Origin: Oscillospiraceae bacterium
GTDB taxonomy: Bacteria; Bacillota; Clostridia; Oscillospirales; Oscillospiraceae
Direction of reading: 5' to 3'
Length of the DNA stretch: 64,000 bases
Assembly (NCBI GenBank): GCA_017622295.1
Contig: JAGARK010000016.1
Location: forward strand, 80,328-144,327
Below, one piece after another: positions 23,180 to 31,399 of this stretch (position 1 is its first letter; the number at the start of each line of letters is the position of its first letter). The notes under the pieces are model-generated. The model saw only the letters and a list, made by a program, of their open reading frames with translations, did not search any database and was not told the origin of the DNA. The position numbers and the translations under genes were made by a program.

Positions 23180-24562
23180 ATGTATTCCGGTCAGCAGTCT
23201 CTGACGGAGGGTTCCATCTGGAAGCAGATGCTGCTTTTCGCCTTTCCGGTGTTCCTGGGCAATGTGTTCCAGCAATTTTATAACGCCTTCGACTCCTGGG
23301 CCGTGGGCAATTTCATCAGCGACAATGCCCTGGCCGCCGTCAGCTCCTCCGGCAGTCTGATTTTTCTGATGGTGGGCTTCTTCAATGGCCTGGCCATGGG
23401 CGCGGGCGTCATCATCGCCAAGCATTACGGCGCAAAGGACTACAGTGCCATGGAAAAAGCCATTCACACCGATGTGGCCTTCGGTCTCGTTGTGGGCGTT
23501 TTGCTGACCATCATCGGCGTCGCTGCCACACCGGTGATCCTGCGCTGGATGGACACGCCGGAGGAAGTCCTGCCCCTGTCCATTGTCTACTTCCGGTATT
23601 ATTTCTGCGGCGCCATTTTTATCGTGATGTACAATATTATGGTTGGCATCCTCCATGCCGTGGGTGACAGCCGCCATCCTCTGTACTACCTGATGATCTC
23701 CACCTGCGTCAACATCGTGCTGGATCTGCTGATGGTGGGCATATTCTTCCGGGGCAATGAGAAAATGGGCGTCGCCTCCGCAGCCCTCGCCACCACCATC
23801 TCCCAGGGCATCAGCGCCCTGCTGTGCTTCCTGCGCCTGCTGCGCACGAAGGAGCCGTATCGGCTGAAGATTCGGGAAATTGGCTTCCACTGGAAAAGCC
23901 TGAAGGACATCATCCGCTTTGGTCTTCCCTCCGGTATCCAGAATTCCGTGATTTCCATTGCCAATGTGGTTGTGCAGACCAATGTCAACAGCTTCGGCAA
24001 GGTCGCCATGGCCGGCCACGGCGCCTATGCCAAGATTGAAGGTTTCGCCTTCCTGCCGGTGACCTGCTTCATGCAGGCCCTGTCCACCTTTGTTGGACAG
24101 AATCTGGGCGCCCGGAAATACGACCGGGTCAAGCGGGGGGTAGCCTTCGGCCTGTGCTGCTCCATGGTCACGGCGGAGCTTATCGGCCTCACAGCCTATC
24201 TACTGGCTCCCCGGCTGATTGCCATTTTCAATGCCAATCCGGAGGTCATCGATTACGGCGTCCGGTACATGCGGGTCACCAGCCTGTTTTACTGCCTGCT
24301 GGCCTTCTCCCACTGCATCGCCGGCGTCATGCGGGGCGCGGGAAAGGCATCGGTTCCAATGATGGTAATGCTGATTTTCTGGTGCCTGATGCGCGTCACC
24401 TATATCAACATTGCCCTGCAATATGTCAACAAATTGGAAACCGTCGCCTGGGCATATCCCTTCAGCTGGAGCTGCAGCACGGTGGTCTTCCTGATCTACT
24501 TCCTGAAAGCCGACTGGATGCACAATTTCGACAGGCTTGATGCAAAGGCAAAAAAAGCATAA
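23180..24562 (+). CDS. MATE-family multidrug/toxin efflux transporter
   Basis: 460 residues with about 12 membrane segments in two homologous halves. Typical MATE sequence includes LFAFPVFLGNVFQQFYNAFDSWAVGNFI at the N-terminus, the following LAMGAGVIIAKHYGAKD, and GLPSGIQNSVISIANVVVQ starting the second half. These proteins exchange drugs or metabolites for Na+ or H+. A GTG at 23171 has ideal spacing to GGAGG (23160-23164) and would add three residues; the ATG at 23180 is the conservative choice. The track extending to 23096 lacks a ribosome binding site. The substrate cannot be predicted. Confidence 0.92.
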   Translation: MYSGQQSLTEGSIWKQMLLFAFPVFLGNVFQQFYNAFDSWAVGNFISDNALAAVSSSGSLIFLMVGFFNGLAMGAGVIIAKHYGAKDYSAMEKAIHTDVAFGLVVGVLLTIIGVAATPVILRWMDTPEEVLPLSIVYFRYYFCGAIFIVMYNIMVGILHAVGDSRHPLYYLMISTCVNIVLDLLMVGIFFRGNEKMGVASAALATTISQGISALLCFLRLLRTKEPYRLKIREIGFHWKSLKDIIRFGLPSGIQNSVISIANVVVQTNVNSFGKVAMAGHGAYAKIEGFAFLPVTCFMQALSTFVGQNLGARKYDRVKRGVAFGLCCSMVTAELIGLTAYLLAPRLIAIFNANPEVIDYGVRYMRVTSLFYCLLAFSHCIAGVMRGAGKASVPMMVMLIFWCLMRVTYINIALQYVNKLETVAWAYPFSWSCSTVVFLIYFLKADWMHNFDRLDAKAKKA

Positions 24563-24590
24563 AAAATCCGCCCTAAGGGGCGGATTTTTT
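24561..24590. terminator. Bidirectional terminator between MATE and mtnN
   Basis: A perfect 13-bp stem (24561-24573 with 24578-24590, core ATCCGCCC/GGGCGGAT), four-base loop, A6 and T6 tracts at the two feet. Confidence 0.86.
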
Positions 24591-25300
24591 CAGTTCTGTT
24601 CTGCCTGAAGGCGCTTTGCCATAGCCATGGTGACTCTTGCGCAGCGGTCAGCGGCGATGGCTTCAAAGGTGGGGTAGTCCATCTCGGCAGAGTCGTCCGC
24701 CTTGTCGGAGATGGCCCGGAGGATCACGAAAGGAACGCCGTTGCGGTATGCCGCATGGGCGATGGCCGCGCCCTCCATCTCGGTGCAGATAGCCCGGGTC
24801 TTTTCAATGATCTGCTCCTTGACCTTCTTATCTGCCACGAACAGATCGCCGCTGGCAACTCTGCCCACTTTGCTGTGGCCGGGATTCACCGCTTCGGCAG
24901 CGTCAAGGGCATAGCCCATCATCTTCTCATCTGCAGGGAACGCCACCACATCCATGCCGGGCACTCTGCCCATCTCATAGCCGAAGTGGACGCAGTCAAA
25001 ATCATGATACATGGCGTCACAGCTCACCACCAGGTCACCGATGTCCAGCTCGGCACACAGGGAGCCTGCAATGCCGGTGTTTACCAGATGGGTCACCTCA
25101 TACCGGTCGCACAGCAGCTGGGCGCACAGGGCAGCATTGACCTTGCCCACACCGCACTGGACCACCACAGCGGGAATGCCTTCCAGAATGCCCTCGCAGA
25201 ATTCCATTCCGGCGCGGGTGGAGACGGATGCGTTTTCCATTTTTTCCTTCAGCGTCGCGACCTCCACAGCCATGGCGCCGATGATTCCAAGTTTTGTCAT
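24590..25300 (-). CDS. mtnN: 5'-methylthioadenosine/S-adenosylhomocysteine nucleosidase
   Basis: 236 residues. It cleaves adenine from S-adenosylhomocysteine, methylthioadenosine and 5'-deoxyadenosine. Motifs are the N-terminal LGIIGAMAVEVATL (catalytic Glu), NTGIAGSL, and the C-terminal TEMEGAAIAHAA and ISDKAD (catalytic Asp). It follows luxS with a 10-base gap, so the two enzymes of the SAH-to-homocysteine route (Pfs then LuxS) form an operon. The start has AAGGAG upstream. Confidence 0.96.
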   Translation of the reverse strand: MTKLGIIGAMAVEVATLKEKMENASVSTRAGMEFCEGILEGIPAVVVQCGVGKVNAALCAQLLCDRYEVTHLVNTGIAGSLCAELDIGDLVVSCDAMYHDFDCVHFGYEMGRVPGMDVVAFPADEKMMGYALDAAEAVNPGHSKVGRVASGDLFVADKKVKEQIIEKTRAICTEMEGAAIAHAAYRNGVPFVILRAISDKADDSAEMDYPTFEAIAADRCARVTMAMAKRLQAEQN

Positions 25301-25310
25301 ATTCTTCTCC

Positions 25311-25787
25311 TTATTCCGGGTAGACCAGATGGGACCGGTCGATGTTTTCCAGCAGCTTCACATAGCGGCGGCCCAGGTAGTTTGCCATGGGCAGATTCAT
25401 ATCCAGATAATTGCCGCAGTCCTTGGCAGAAGCGCCAGGCACCTCGCCCCGGAAATCCCGTACAAATTCAAAACAATCCTTCACCAGTCCCAGAATATCG
25501 GCGGATTCATAGTCGCCGGTCAGCAGCAGATAGAAGCCCGTCCGGCAGCCCATGGGGCCGAAATAGAGAACTCTGTCCTTCCAGTCCGGCTCGTTGCGCA
25601 GGTAAGTGGCCGCCAGATGCTCGATGGTGTGGATCTCGGCGGTATTCATCACCGGCTCCTCGTTGGGATTGGTAACGCGCAGGTCAAAGGTGGTGACGGT
25701 CTCGGCGCCCACCTTATCCTTCCGGGAAACATACAGGCCCGGCTCCAGCTTGATATGGTCAATGGTAAAGCTTGTGATTTTTTCCAT
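25311..25787 (-). CDS. luxS: S-ribosylhomocysteinase LuxS (AI-2 synthase)
   Basis: 158 residues, the standard size. LuxS splits S-ribosylhomocysteine into homocysteine and the AI-2 precursor DPD. The metal site HTIEH (HxxEH) and the later catalytic Cys in GPMGCRTGFYLL are present, as is ATYLRN. The start MEKITSFTIDHIKL at 25787 fits the family; GGAGGAG lies 11 bases upstream. It is the first gene of the luxS-mtnN operon. The upstream region on the minus strand has a weak TATAAC -10 only. Confidence 0.97.
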   Translation of the reverse strand: MEKITSFTIDHIKLEPGLYVSRKDKVGAETVTTFDLRVTNPNEEPVMNTAEIHTIEHLAATYLRNEPDWKDRVLYFGPMGCRTGFYLLLTGDYESADILGLVKDCFEFVRDFRGEVPGASAKDCGNYLDMNLPMANYLGRRYVKLLENIDRSHLVYPE

Positions 25788-25932
25788 GTTGTTTTCTCTC
25801 CTCCACAGGGACAATTTGATTCGTTATGTTATATCATATCGCAAACAGTCCCCAAATGCAAGGAAAAAACATCCCCGATCCGCCTCAGTCCGGGACTGCG
25901 GCGGATTTCTGTCTCTTTTCTGGCAATTTAAC

Positions 25933-25961
25933 TTGCAATTTGTGAAAAGGGACAGTATAAT
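25933..25961 (+). promoter_or_regulatory. Sigma-A type promoter for the deacetylase-like gene
   Basis: TTGCAA (25933-25938) and TATAAT (25956-25961) with a 17-base spacer, 33 bases before the start codon at 25994. Confidence 0.75.
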
Positions 25962-25993
25962 AACCTTGACTAACCATGAAGGTAGGGATAATA

Positions 25994-27817
25994 ATGAACG
26001 TTAACGAATTCGATATTGATTTCGATTTTGAAAAAGAGTACGGTTTCGACACTCCCCCCGAAAAGGAAGAAGTTCCCGAGGCACCTGCCCAGGAGCCCGC
26101 TGCGGAGGATTTCGACCTGAGAGCTATTCTGAACTCCGATTACGGCGCCGAAGGAGATCCCGTCGGTGAGTTTAATTTTGATGAATATCTGAATGATCTT
26201 CCCGCTTCCGATCCTGTTCCCCCTGTCCAGTATGCCGAACAGGTCAGCGACGAGCCGACCATGAAATATAATGTTCCCGTGCAGTATGACGAAGCTGACG
26301 CATATATGCAGTCCGCTCAGTTTGACGGTGCCGGACAGGAGCCTTCTGTCGAAAGCCTCCTTTCCGGGGAGCAGCCCATCATTCCCAACGAGGCCTCTGA
26401 TGCGCCTGCTCAGCCCCGCCGCGAGCGTACCCAGCGCAGAAAGCCCCGCAGCAAGATGCGCCAGTTCAAGGACGATCTGCTGCCCCTGATCATTGCCGGC
26501 GCCGCTGCTGTTCTGATTCTGATCTTTATCTTCGGTTCCATCGGCCGGGCCATCTCCAGCGGTAAGACCAACAATGATAAGGCATCCGACTCCCAGGCCC
26601 AGCAGAGCGCCGAGGAGCTGGAAGCCAAGCAGGCCCGGCAGATCCTGGACAAGGCCGCTGCGCTGGCCGCCGGCTATGACTACCAGGCTGCCATCGATAT
26701 GCTGAACACCTTCACCGGCGACACCACCAAGTACACCGATTTCACCCTGCGCAGCTCTGAGTATGCCCAGGCCCTGACCCAGCTGGTGGCCCACAACGAT
26801 CCCGATGAAGTGGCTAACCTGTCCTTCCATGTTCTGATTGCCGATCCCTCCCGGGCATTCTCCAACCAGTCCCTGGGCGGCAAGTACAACCAGAACTTCG
26901 TCACCACTGATGAATTCCAGGCCATTCTGGAGCAGCTGTATGCCAACGATTTCGTCCTGGTCAGCATGAACGACTTCATCGACGAGGTCGCCGCCTCCGA
27001 CGGCTCCATCAGCTACGCCTCCAAGACCCTGTACCTGCCCGACGGCAAGAAGCCCATCATGATCACCGAGACCATGGTCAACTACTATAACTACATGATC
27101 GACGGCAACTCCGACGGCACCCCTGACGCCAACGGCGCAGGCTTTGCCAGCCGCCTGGTGGTTCAGAACGGCACCGTCAAGGCCGAAATGGTGGACAGCT
27201 CCGGCAATACCGTCGTAGGTGACTACGATCTGGTTCCCATCCTGGAGAACTTCATCAAGGACCATCCCGACTTCTCCTACCGCGGCGCAAGAGCAACTCT
27301 GGCCGTCTCCGGTTATGAGGGCATCTTCGGCTACCGCATCCAGGAGTCCGCGAAGGCCTCCAAGGGCGAAACCTACTACAATGAGCAGGTTGCCGGCGCC
27401 AAGGAAGTGGTCAGCGCCCTGCGTAACCTGGGCTATGAGATCGCCTGCTATACCTATAATGACAAGTCCTACAACAGTGCCAACGCCAACGAGATCCAGG
27501 CCGATATCGACCTGTGGACCGCTGAGATCGTTCCCGTGCTGGGCACTGTGGACACCATCGTCTACGCCAAGATGAGCGACATTGCCAGCTCCGGCGCTTA
27601 CTCCGGCAGCAAGTACAATGTGCTCAGCCGGGCAGGCTTCCGTTACTTCATCAGCAACGGCACCAAGAGCTCCACGGATGTGTACAGCGAGTATGTCCGC
27701 CAGAACCGCATCATGGTCACCGGCTCCCAGATGTACTACAGCTCCTCCACCTACTCTTCCTACTTTGATTCCAAGGCCGTGCTGAACTCCCTGCGCGGCA
27801 ACATCCCTCAGGCATAA
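25994..27817 (+). CDS. Membrane-anchored polysaccharide-deacetylase-like protein with degenerate catalytic motifs
   Basis: 607 residues. Residues 1-160 are an acidic, then basic, disordered cytoplasmic region; about 163-184 is one membrane helix; the rest is extracytoplasmic. The C-terminal part (about 270-600) resembles the clostridial NodB-like family: YNQNFVTTDEF, HPDFSYRGARATLAVSGYEGI, and a helix before GYEIACYTYND. In active members the first motif is an FDD-type Asp pair before NYYxYM; here it reads ITET before MVNYYNYM (residues 357-368). The later HSYGH-type His motif is replaced by CYTYND (485-490). Both metal-ligand sets appear lost, so binding rather than hydrolysis is inferred. 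The family recollection is from memory and should be checked. A strong promoter and terminator flank it. Confidence 0.7.
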   Translation: MNVNEFDIDFDFEKEYGFDTPPEKEEVPEAPAQEPAAEDFDLRAILNSDYGAEGDPVGEFNFDEYLNDLPASDPVPPVQYAEQVSDEPTMKYNVPVQYDEADAYMQSAQFDGAGQEPSVESLLSGEQPIIPNEASDAPAQPRRERTQRRKPRSKMRQFKDDLLPLIIAGAAAVLILIFIFGSIGRAISSGKTNNDKASDSQAQQSAEELEAKQARQILDKAAALAAGYDYQAAIDMLNTFTGDTTKYTDFTLRSSEYAQALTQLVAHNDPDEVANLSFHVLIADPSRAFSNQSLGGKYNQNFVTTDEFQAILEQLYANDFVLVSMNDFIDEVAASDGSISYASKTLYLPDGKKPIMITETMVNYYNYMIDGNSDGTPDANGAGFASRLVVQNGTVKAEMVDSSGNTVVGDYDLVPILENFIKDHPDFSYRGARATLAVSGYEGIFGYRIQESAKASKGETYYNEQVAGAKEVVSALRNLGYEIACYTYNDKSYNSANANEIQADIDLWTAEIVPVLGTVDTIVYAKMSDIASSGAYSGSKYNVLSRAGFRYFISNGTKSSTDVYSEYVRQNRIMVTGSQMYYSSSTYSSYFDSKAVLNSLRGNIPQA

Positions 27818-27825
27818 TTCAACAC

Positions 27826-27858
27826 CGTGCGCCGGGCCTCCCCCGGCGCACGATTTTT
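27826..27858 (+). terminator. Intrinsic terminator after the deacetylase-like gene
   Basis: An 11-bp GC-rich stem (CGTGCGCCGGG at 27826-27836 with 27842-27852), five-base loop, then ATTTTT. Confidence 0.85.
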
Positions 27859-27872
27859 ACGGAGGTCAATCA

Positions 27873-28106
27873 ATGGAACTCAAATCCGGCAAATATCGTC
27901 ATTTCAAAGGCAACGAATATGAACTCATCGGCGTTGCCAGGCACTCCGAGACGCTGGAGCCCATGGTGGTCTATCGGGCTCTATACGGCGAAAGGGGGCT
28001 GTGGGTCCGCCCTCTGGCCATGTGGACGGAACAGGTACAGCGGGCTGATTACAGCGGTCCCCGCTTTGTCTACGTCGGGCCCGTGGCAGCTGATGAGAAA
28101 GTTTAA
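27873..28106 (+). CDS. DUF1653 family protein
   Basis: 77 residues, cytoplasmic, beta-rich. It matches DUF1653: GKYRHFKGNEYELIGVARHSETLEPMVVYRALYGERGLWVRPLAM is nearly the whole domain. The biochemical role of the family is unknown. GGAGGT lies eight bases upstream of the start. It sits after a terminator and about 75 bases before the MdoB-like gene, with no evident terminator between, so read-through into that gene is possible. Confidence 0.88.
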   Translation: MELKSGKYRHFKGNEYELIGVARHSETLEPMVVYRALYGERGLWVRPLAMWTEQVQRADYSGPRFVYVGPVAADEKV

Positions 28107-28181
28107 AAAAACTTAATTTGCTTCTTCTGCGGTTGTCTGCTAAGATAATCGCCGATTTTTTATTTTTCGAGGCGATGTATC

Positions 28182-29654
28182 ATGTCCCCAAAAGCCAAAT
28201 ATCTCAAACGACATACCGTTTCCCCCGCCGCAGTCATTTGGGCAATCCTGCTTTTCATCGGGTATCTGTCCTTCTTTGCAGCCCGGTGGTTTGTTTCCAC
28301 CTATGGCCGGCTGGGGTTTGATTCGATCCTGTTTACCCTGAATTCCGATCTCCACGGCGTCCAGAGCGGACTTCTGACCCGGTTTACCCTGCTGGCACTT
28401 CTGCCCGCTGTGTCTTTGACGGCTGTGACGCAGCTGCTTCTGCTGCGCCTCCTGAGAGGCTGGATGCGGGTTACGGCAGCGGTGATTCTGGTTCTTTTTC
28501 TCATCTGCTTTGCCGCATGGGATGTAGAGCTTGACGACTATCTGCTGGATCAGATTCAAGAAAGCGACCTCTACGAAAAGCATTATGTGGACCCTGACTC
28601 TGTTTCCATCACCTTCCCGGAGGAAAAGCGCAATCTTGTCTACATCATGCTCGAATCCATGGAAACGACTTACCTGTCCAAGGCCCTGGGCGGCGGTGTG
28701 GAAGTAAATCTGATCCCGGAGCTCCATGAGCTGGCGGCGGATAACATCAATTTCTCCCACAACAGCGGCGTCGGCGGCTTCTACTGCACCTCCGGCGCCA
28801 CCTGGACCATCGGCGCCATGGTGGCCCAGACTGCCGGCATTCCCCTGAAGACCCCCACGGAGGACGTCAATGACTACGGAAAGGAAGGTGAAGCATTCCT
28901 CCCCGGTGTGACTTCCCTGACCAGCATCCTCCGGGATGAGGGCTATTACCAGGCCCTGATGGTGGGCTCAAATGCGGACTTTGGCGGCCGGCGGGCCTAT
29001 TTTACCCAGCATGGCATGGATATGGTCTATGACCTTTACACCGCCCGGAAGGATGGCATTGTCCCCCGGGATTATTTCGTCTGGTGGGGCATGGAAGACC
29101 TGCACCTGTTTGAATACGCCAGGCAGGAGCTGACAGAGATCGCTGCCCAGGATCAGCCCTTCGCTTTTACCCTGCTGACGGTAGATACCCACCATGTGGG
29201 CGGCTATCAGTGCGAATTCTGCACGGACAGCATCAGCGGCGAGACCTACGATCAATCCATCTCCTGCTCCAGCCGACAGGTTGCGGAATTTGTTTCCTGG
29301 CTTCAGGCTCAGGATTTCTACGAAAACACCACCGTGGTCATCGTCGGCGACCACGAAACCATGGACAACGGCTATATCCAGCGGAACGTTGCCGACAGCT
29401 ACCAGCGGATGGTCTACAATTGTTTCCTGAACTCTGCGGCGGAGGTCCAGGTAAGCAAAAACCGGAAATTCACTGCCGTGGACCTGTTTCCCACCACTCT
29501 GGCAGCTATGGGCTGTCAAATCGAGGGAAACCACCTGGGACTGGGTACCAACCTTTTCTCCTCCTCCCCCACACTGGCAGAGAGAATGGGCTTTCTCCGC
29601 TTCGATGACGAGCTGGCTAAGTCTTCCGACTATTATGAAGCCAATTTCTATTGA
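28182..29654 (+). CDS. Phosphoglycerol transferase-like sulfatase-fold membrane enzyme (MdoB/LtaS family)
   Basis: 490 residues. The N-terminal 115 residues hold about three membrane segments; the remainder is an extracytoplasmic alkaline-phosphatase-superfamily domain. Motifs are YIMLESMETTYL (metal Glu), TSGATWTIGAMVAQTAGIPL (region of the nucleophile Thr), TVDTHHVGG and GDHETMDNG (metal Asp-His). The TWTIxxMVAxxxGIPL signature is closer to E. coli MdoB/OpgB than to Bacillus LtaS. It probably moves phosphoglycerol from phosphatidylglycerol to a glycolipid or wall glycan; the acceptor is not predictable. GAGG is upstream and a terminator follows. Confidence 0.85.
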   Translation: MSPKAKYLKRHTVSPAAVIWAILLFIGYLSFFAARWFVSTYGRLGFDSILFTLNSDLHGVQSGLLTRFTLLALLPAVSLTAVTQLLLLRLLRGWMRVTAAVILVLFLICFAAWDVELDDYLLDQIQESDLYEKHYVDPDSVSITFPEEKRNLVYIMLESMETTYLSKALGGGVEVNLIPELHELAADNINFSHNSGVGGFYCTSGATWTIGAMVAQTAGIPLKTPTEDVNDYGKEGEAFLPGVTSLTSILRDEGYYQALMVGSNADFGGRRAYFTQHGMDMVYDLYTARKDGIVPRDYFVWWGMEDLHLFEYARQELTEIAAQDQPFAFTLLTVDTHHVGGYQCEFCTDSISGETYDQSISCSSRQVAEFVSWLQAQDFYENTTVVIVGDHETMDNGYIQRNVADSYQRMVYNCFLNSAAEVQVSKNRKFTAVDLFPTTLAAMGCQIEGNHLGLGTNLFSSSPTLAERMGFLRFDDELAKSSDYYEANFY

Positions 29655-29671
29655 GCATCACAATACCACAA

Positions 29672-29716
29672 ACAGCGGGTGTGCAGAAAAATCGCACACC
29701 CGCTGTAAAATTGTTT
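29672..29716 (+). terminator. Intrinsic terminator after the MdoB-like gene
   Basis: A perfect 13-bp stem (ACAGCGGGTGTGC at 29672-29684 with 29694-29706), nine-base loop, followed by AAAATTGTTT, a weak U tract. Confidence 0.7.
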
Positions 29717-29725
29717 AAAAAGTAC

Positions 29726-29754
29726 TTGACAAGTTAGCATTTGCTAACTATAAT
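29726..29754 (+). promoter_or_regulatory. Perfect consensus promoter of the tiny membrane protein gene
   Basis: TTGACA (29726-29731) and TATAAT (29749-29754), both exact, with a 17-base spacer that is almost entirely occupied by a palindromic operator. Confidence 0.88.
29733..29748 (+). promoter_or_regulatory. Operator 1, GTTAGC-N4-GCTAAC, inside the promoter spacer
   Basis: A perfect dyad with 6-bp arms and four-base centre lying between -35 and -10. Binding here would block RNA polymerase. The arms recall half of the DtxR/IdeR-type box (TTAGGTTAG), but the regulator is unknown. Confidence 0.75.
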
Positions 29755-29765
29755 ATGAGTACAAG

Positions 29766-29781
29766 GTTAGCAGCAGCTAAC
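29766..29781 (+). promoter_or_regulatory. Operator 2, GTTAGC-N4-GCTAAC, just after the transcription start
   Basis: Arms identical to operator 1 with a different centre (AGCA). The centres of the two sites are 33 bp apart, about three helical turns, so two dimers would sit on the same face of the DNA. Confidence 0.75.
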
Positions 29782-29831
29782 ACCATCCAAAACACCCATC
29801 CACAGTCCGTTACCGTAAAGGAGTTGGTACG

Positions 29832-29975
29832 ATGAGTCTGAATCATGTGGAACTGATTGGTATGGTGCTGGGCGGTCTTGTGACCGCAGCTCTGTTCGCA
29901 ATGAACATCTGCTCCCTGATCCGCGGCAGACGGATCTTCCGCGGCCCCCGCTCCTGCCGTCTGAAAATGATGTGA
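29832..29975 (+). CDS. Tiny single-pass membrane protein, function unknown
   Basis: 47 residues: a hydrophobic helix (about 8-30, ELIGMVLGGLVTAALFAMNI) and a basic tail (RGRRIFRGPRSCRLKMM). A good ribosome binding site, AAGGAG, lies nine bases before the ATG, and the gene has its own consensus promoter, twin operators and a strong terminator, which together support it being real. I do not recognise a family. Regulated tiny membrane proteins of this kind often modulate a transporter or kinase, but nothing here shows a partner. It lies divergent-facing next to the converging PadR-HAAS operon. Confidence 0.75.
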   Translation: MSLNHVELIGMVLGGLVTAALFAMNICSLIRGRRIFRGPRSCRLKMM

Positions 29976-29993
29976 ATTCCTATGCCTCCAATG

Positions 29994-30033
29994 GCCCCCC
30001 GGACCTTAAGCCATGAGTCCGGGGGGCTTTTTT
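29994..30033. terminator. Terminator after the tiny membrane protein gene
   Basis: A perfect 11-bp stem (GCCCCCCGGAC at 29994-30004 with 30017-30027), 12-base loop, then six T residues. It may also serve the converging HAAS gene. Confidence 0.82.
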
Positions 30034-31000
30034 ACTTTTTCAGGGTCTTTACGATTGCCTCCACCGTATCGAGCACCAAAGCAAACAGGATAATTCCCAG
30101 GAAGAATAACTGGAAATTCACAAATACTTCAGCAATGAATGCTGCGTCCCCTTCCATGATCTGTTCAATATGGGTGATGAATTCCCCGTTGATCAGGTTC
30201 GGTTTTGTCAGCCACAGAACCGCCACAACAACCGAGAGGCTATTGGTTACCAGAGTCGTAAGCATCACCTTACGATTGTACTGCCGTTCCAGCAGCCGCA
30301 CAGTCTCCCGAACAATATCCAGCACACCATAAATCAGAATCAAATACCAGCAGCCCTGCAGAACATCCACATCAAACAGCGGGATAATCTTCTCAGCGCC
30401 CCAATATCCGAAAATGTACTGAGGGGCAGCCAGGAACAGCACCAAAAATATGACGCAGAATGCAATACTGAAAACACATTCCCATCTGGAAATCTGCTCC
30501 GTTCTTTTGGGCACCGGAGGCAGATTGTCAAAATTGAACGGTTCGCCCAGTTGCACACCCCGCCGGCAGAAGAACGCAAACAGGATCGTCACAATGGCAA
30601 AGCCCTGCAAACAACCGGACCACATCATGGAAATCCAGGAGAGCAAGGTCTCATACCATAACTGCGCCTCCACGAAGTGGATAATCAAACCGGAAACCGT
30701 CATACCCAAGGCTACACAAGCCAGAACAATCCCTGTCACCAGTTTGTAAGTACCATAATAGGGCGGGCCAATCAGGCTTCTGCCGCTGTTCTCGTCATAT
30801 TTCGCGTACAGCTCCTGGGGGGTACCCAGCTCCGTCAGCACAATGCGGATATCCTTCTCAGCAGGCGCTGCATTGCCGCAGCGTTCGGTGAGCATATCTT
30901 CCACCAGTGCGTAAAGCTCCTTTTGCACATCGTCACGGATCCTATGATTCATCCGTTTGGTCACCGCGTAGATATAACGGTCGATCAGATCGTTTTTCAT
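30032..31000 (-). CDS. HAAS-domain membrane protein paired with a PadR regulator
   Basis: 322 residues. The N-terminal 85 residues are a HAAS-type domain (MKNDLIDRYIYAVTKRMNHRIRDDVQKELYALVEDML, then VLTELGTPQELYAKY), known to occur with PadR regulators. About seven membrane segments follow. The HAAS domain is thought to link PadR-like control to a membrane process; the substrate or signal is unknown. The ATG overlaps the padR stop as ATGA and GGAGGGAG lies upstream, so the genes are translationally coupled. No transporter gene is attached. Confidence 0.82.
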   Translation of the reverse strand: MKNDLIDRYIYAVTKRMNHRIRDDVQKELYALVEDMLTERCGNAAPAEKDIRIVLTELGTPQELYAKYDENSGRSLIGPPYYGTYKLVTGIVLACVALGMTVSGLIIHFVEAQLWYETLLSWISMMWSGCLQGFAIVTILFAFFCRRGVQLGEPFNFDNLPPVPKRTEQISRWECVFSIAFCVIFLVLFLAAPQYIFGYWGAEKIIPLFDVDVLQGCWYLILIYGVLDIVRETVRLLERQYNRKVMLTTLVTNSLSVVVAVLWLTKPNLINGEFITHIEQIMEGDAAFIAEVFVNFQLFFLGIILFALVLDTVEAIVKTLKK

Positions 31001-31335
31001 ATTTCTCCCTCCAGCATGGCGTTTACATTCGTTGCAAAACGGCTCCAATATTCCTTCGTCTTTTCCAACACTTCCTGGCCCTCAGGAGTGATCTGGTAGT
31101 ATTTCCTGGGCTTCCCTTCTCCGGTCTCCCACTGGCTTTTCAGCAGCCCCTGACCCTCCAGGCGACGCATCAGCGGATAAAGCGTATTGGCGTCCATGGG
31201 TATCTCCCGGTCGTTCAGCTTCTTCACCAGATTGTATCCATACATAGGCTCCTTCAGCTGGCTGAGCACCAGCAGAATCAGCGTCCCCCGGCGAAGCTCC
31301 AGCACCAGCCCCTGCACGATTTCGTCCGTATTCAT
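30997..31335 (-). CDS. PadR-family transcriptional repressor
   Basis: 112 residues. The winged-helix PadR domain is clear: LRRGTLILLVLSQLKEPMYGYNLVKKL, then TLYPLMRRLEGQGLLKSQW and KPRKYYQITPEGQEVL in the wing, ending in a dimerisation helix. Start MNTDEIVQGLVLE at 31335 has GGAGGAGG eight bases upstream; the longer frame would overlap the promoter. It probably represses its own operon through the palindrome at 31369-31389. PadR/HAAS pairs typically respond to cell-envelope stress or a small ligand, not identifiable here. Confidence 0.92.
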   Translation of the reverse strand: MNTDEIVQGLVLELRRGTLILLVLSQLKEPMYGYNLVKKLNDREIPMDANTLYPLMRRLEGQGLLKSQWETGEGKPRKYYQITPEGQEVLEKTKEYWSRFATNVNAMLEGEI

Positions 31336-31365
31336 ACTGTGCCTCCTCCCTTGTTGTGTAGCATC

Positions 31366-31394
31366 ATTATAGTGTGCATCGCACACTATGTCAA
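31366..31394 (-). promoter_or_regulatory. Consensus promoter with palindromic operator for padR-HAAS
   Basis: Minus strand TTGACA (31389-31394) and TATAAT (31366-31371), 17 apart, both perfect. The spacer is filled by the dyad ATAGTGTGC-N3-GCACACTAT (31369-31389). This is the expected layout for PadR autorepression. Confidence 0.82.
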
Positions 31395-31399
31395 GTATT

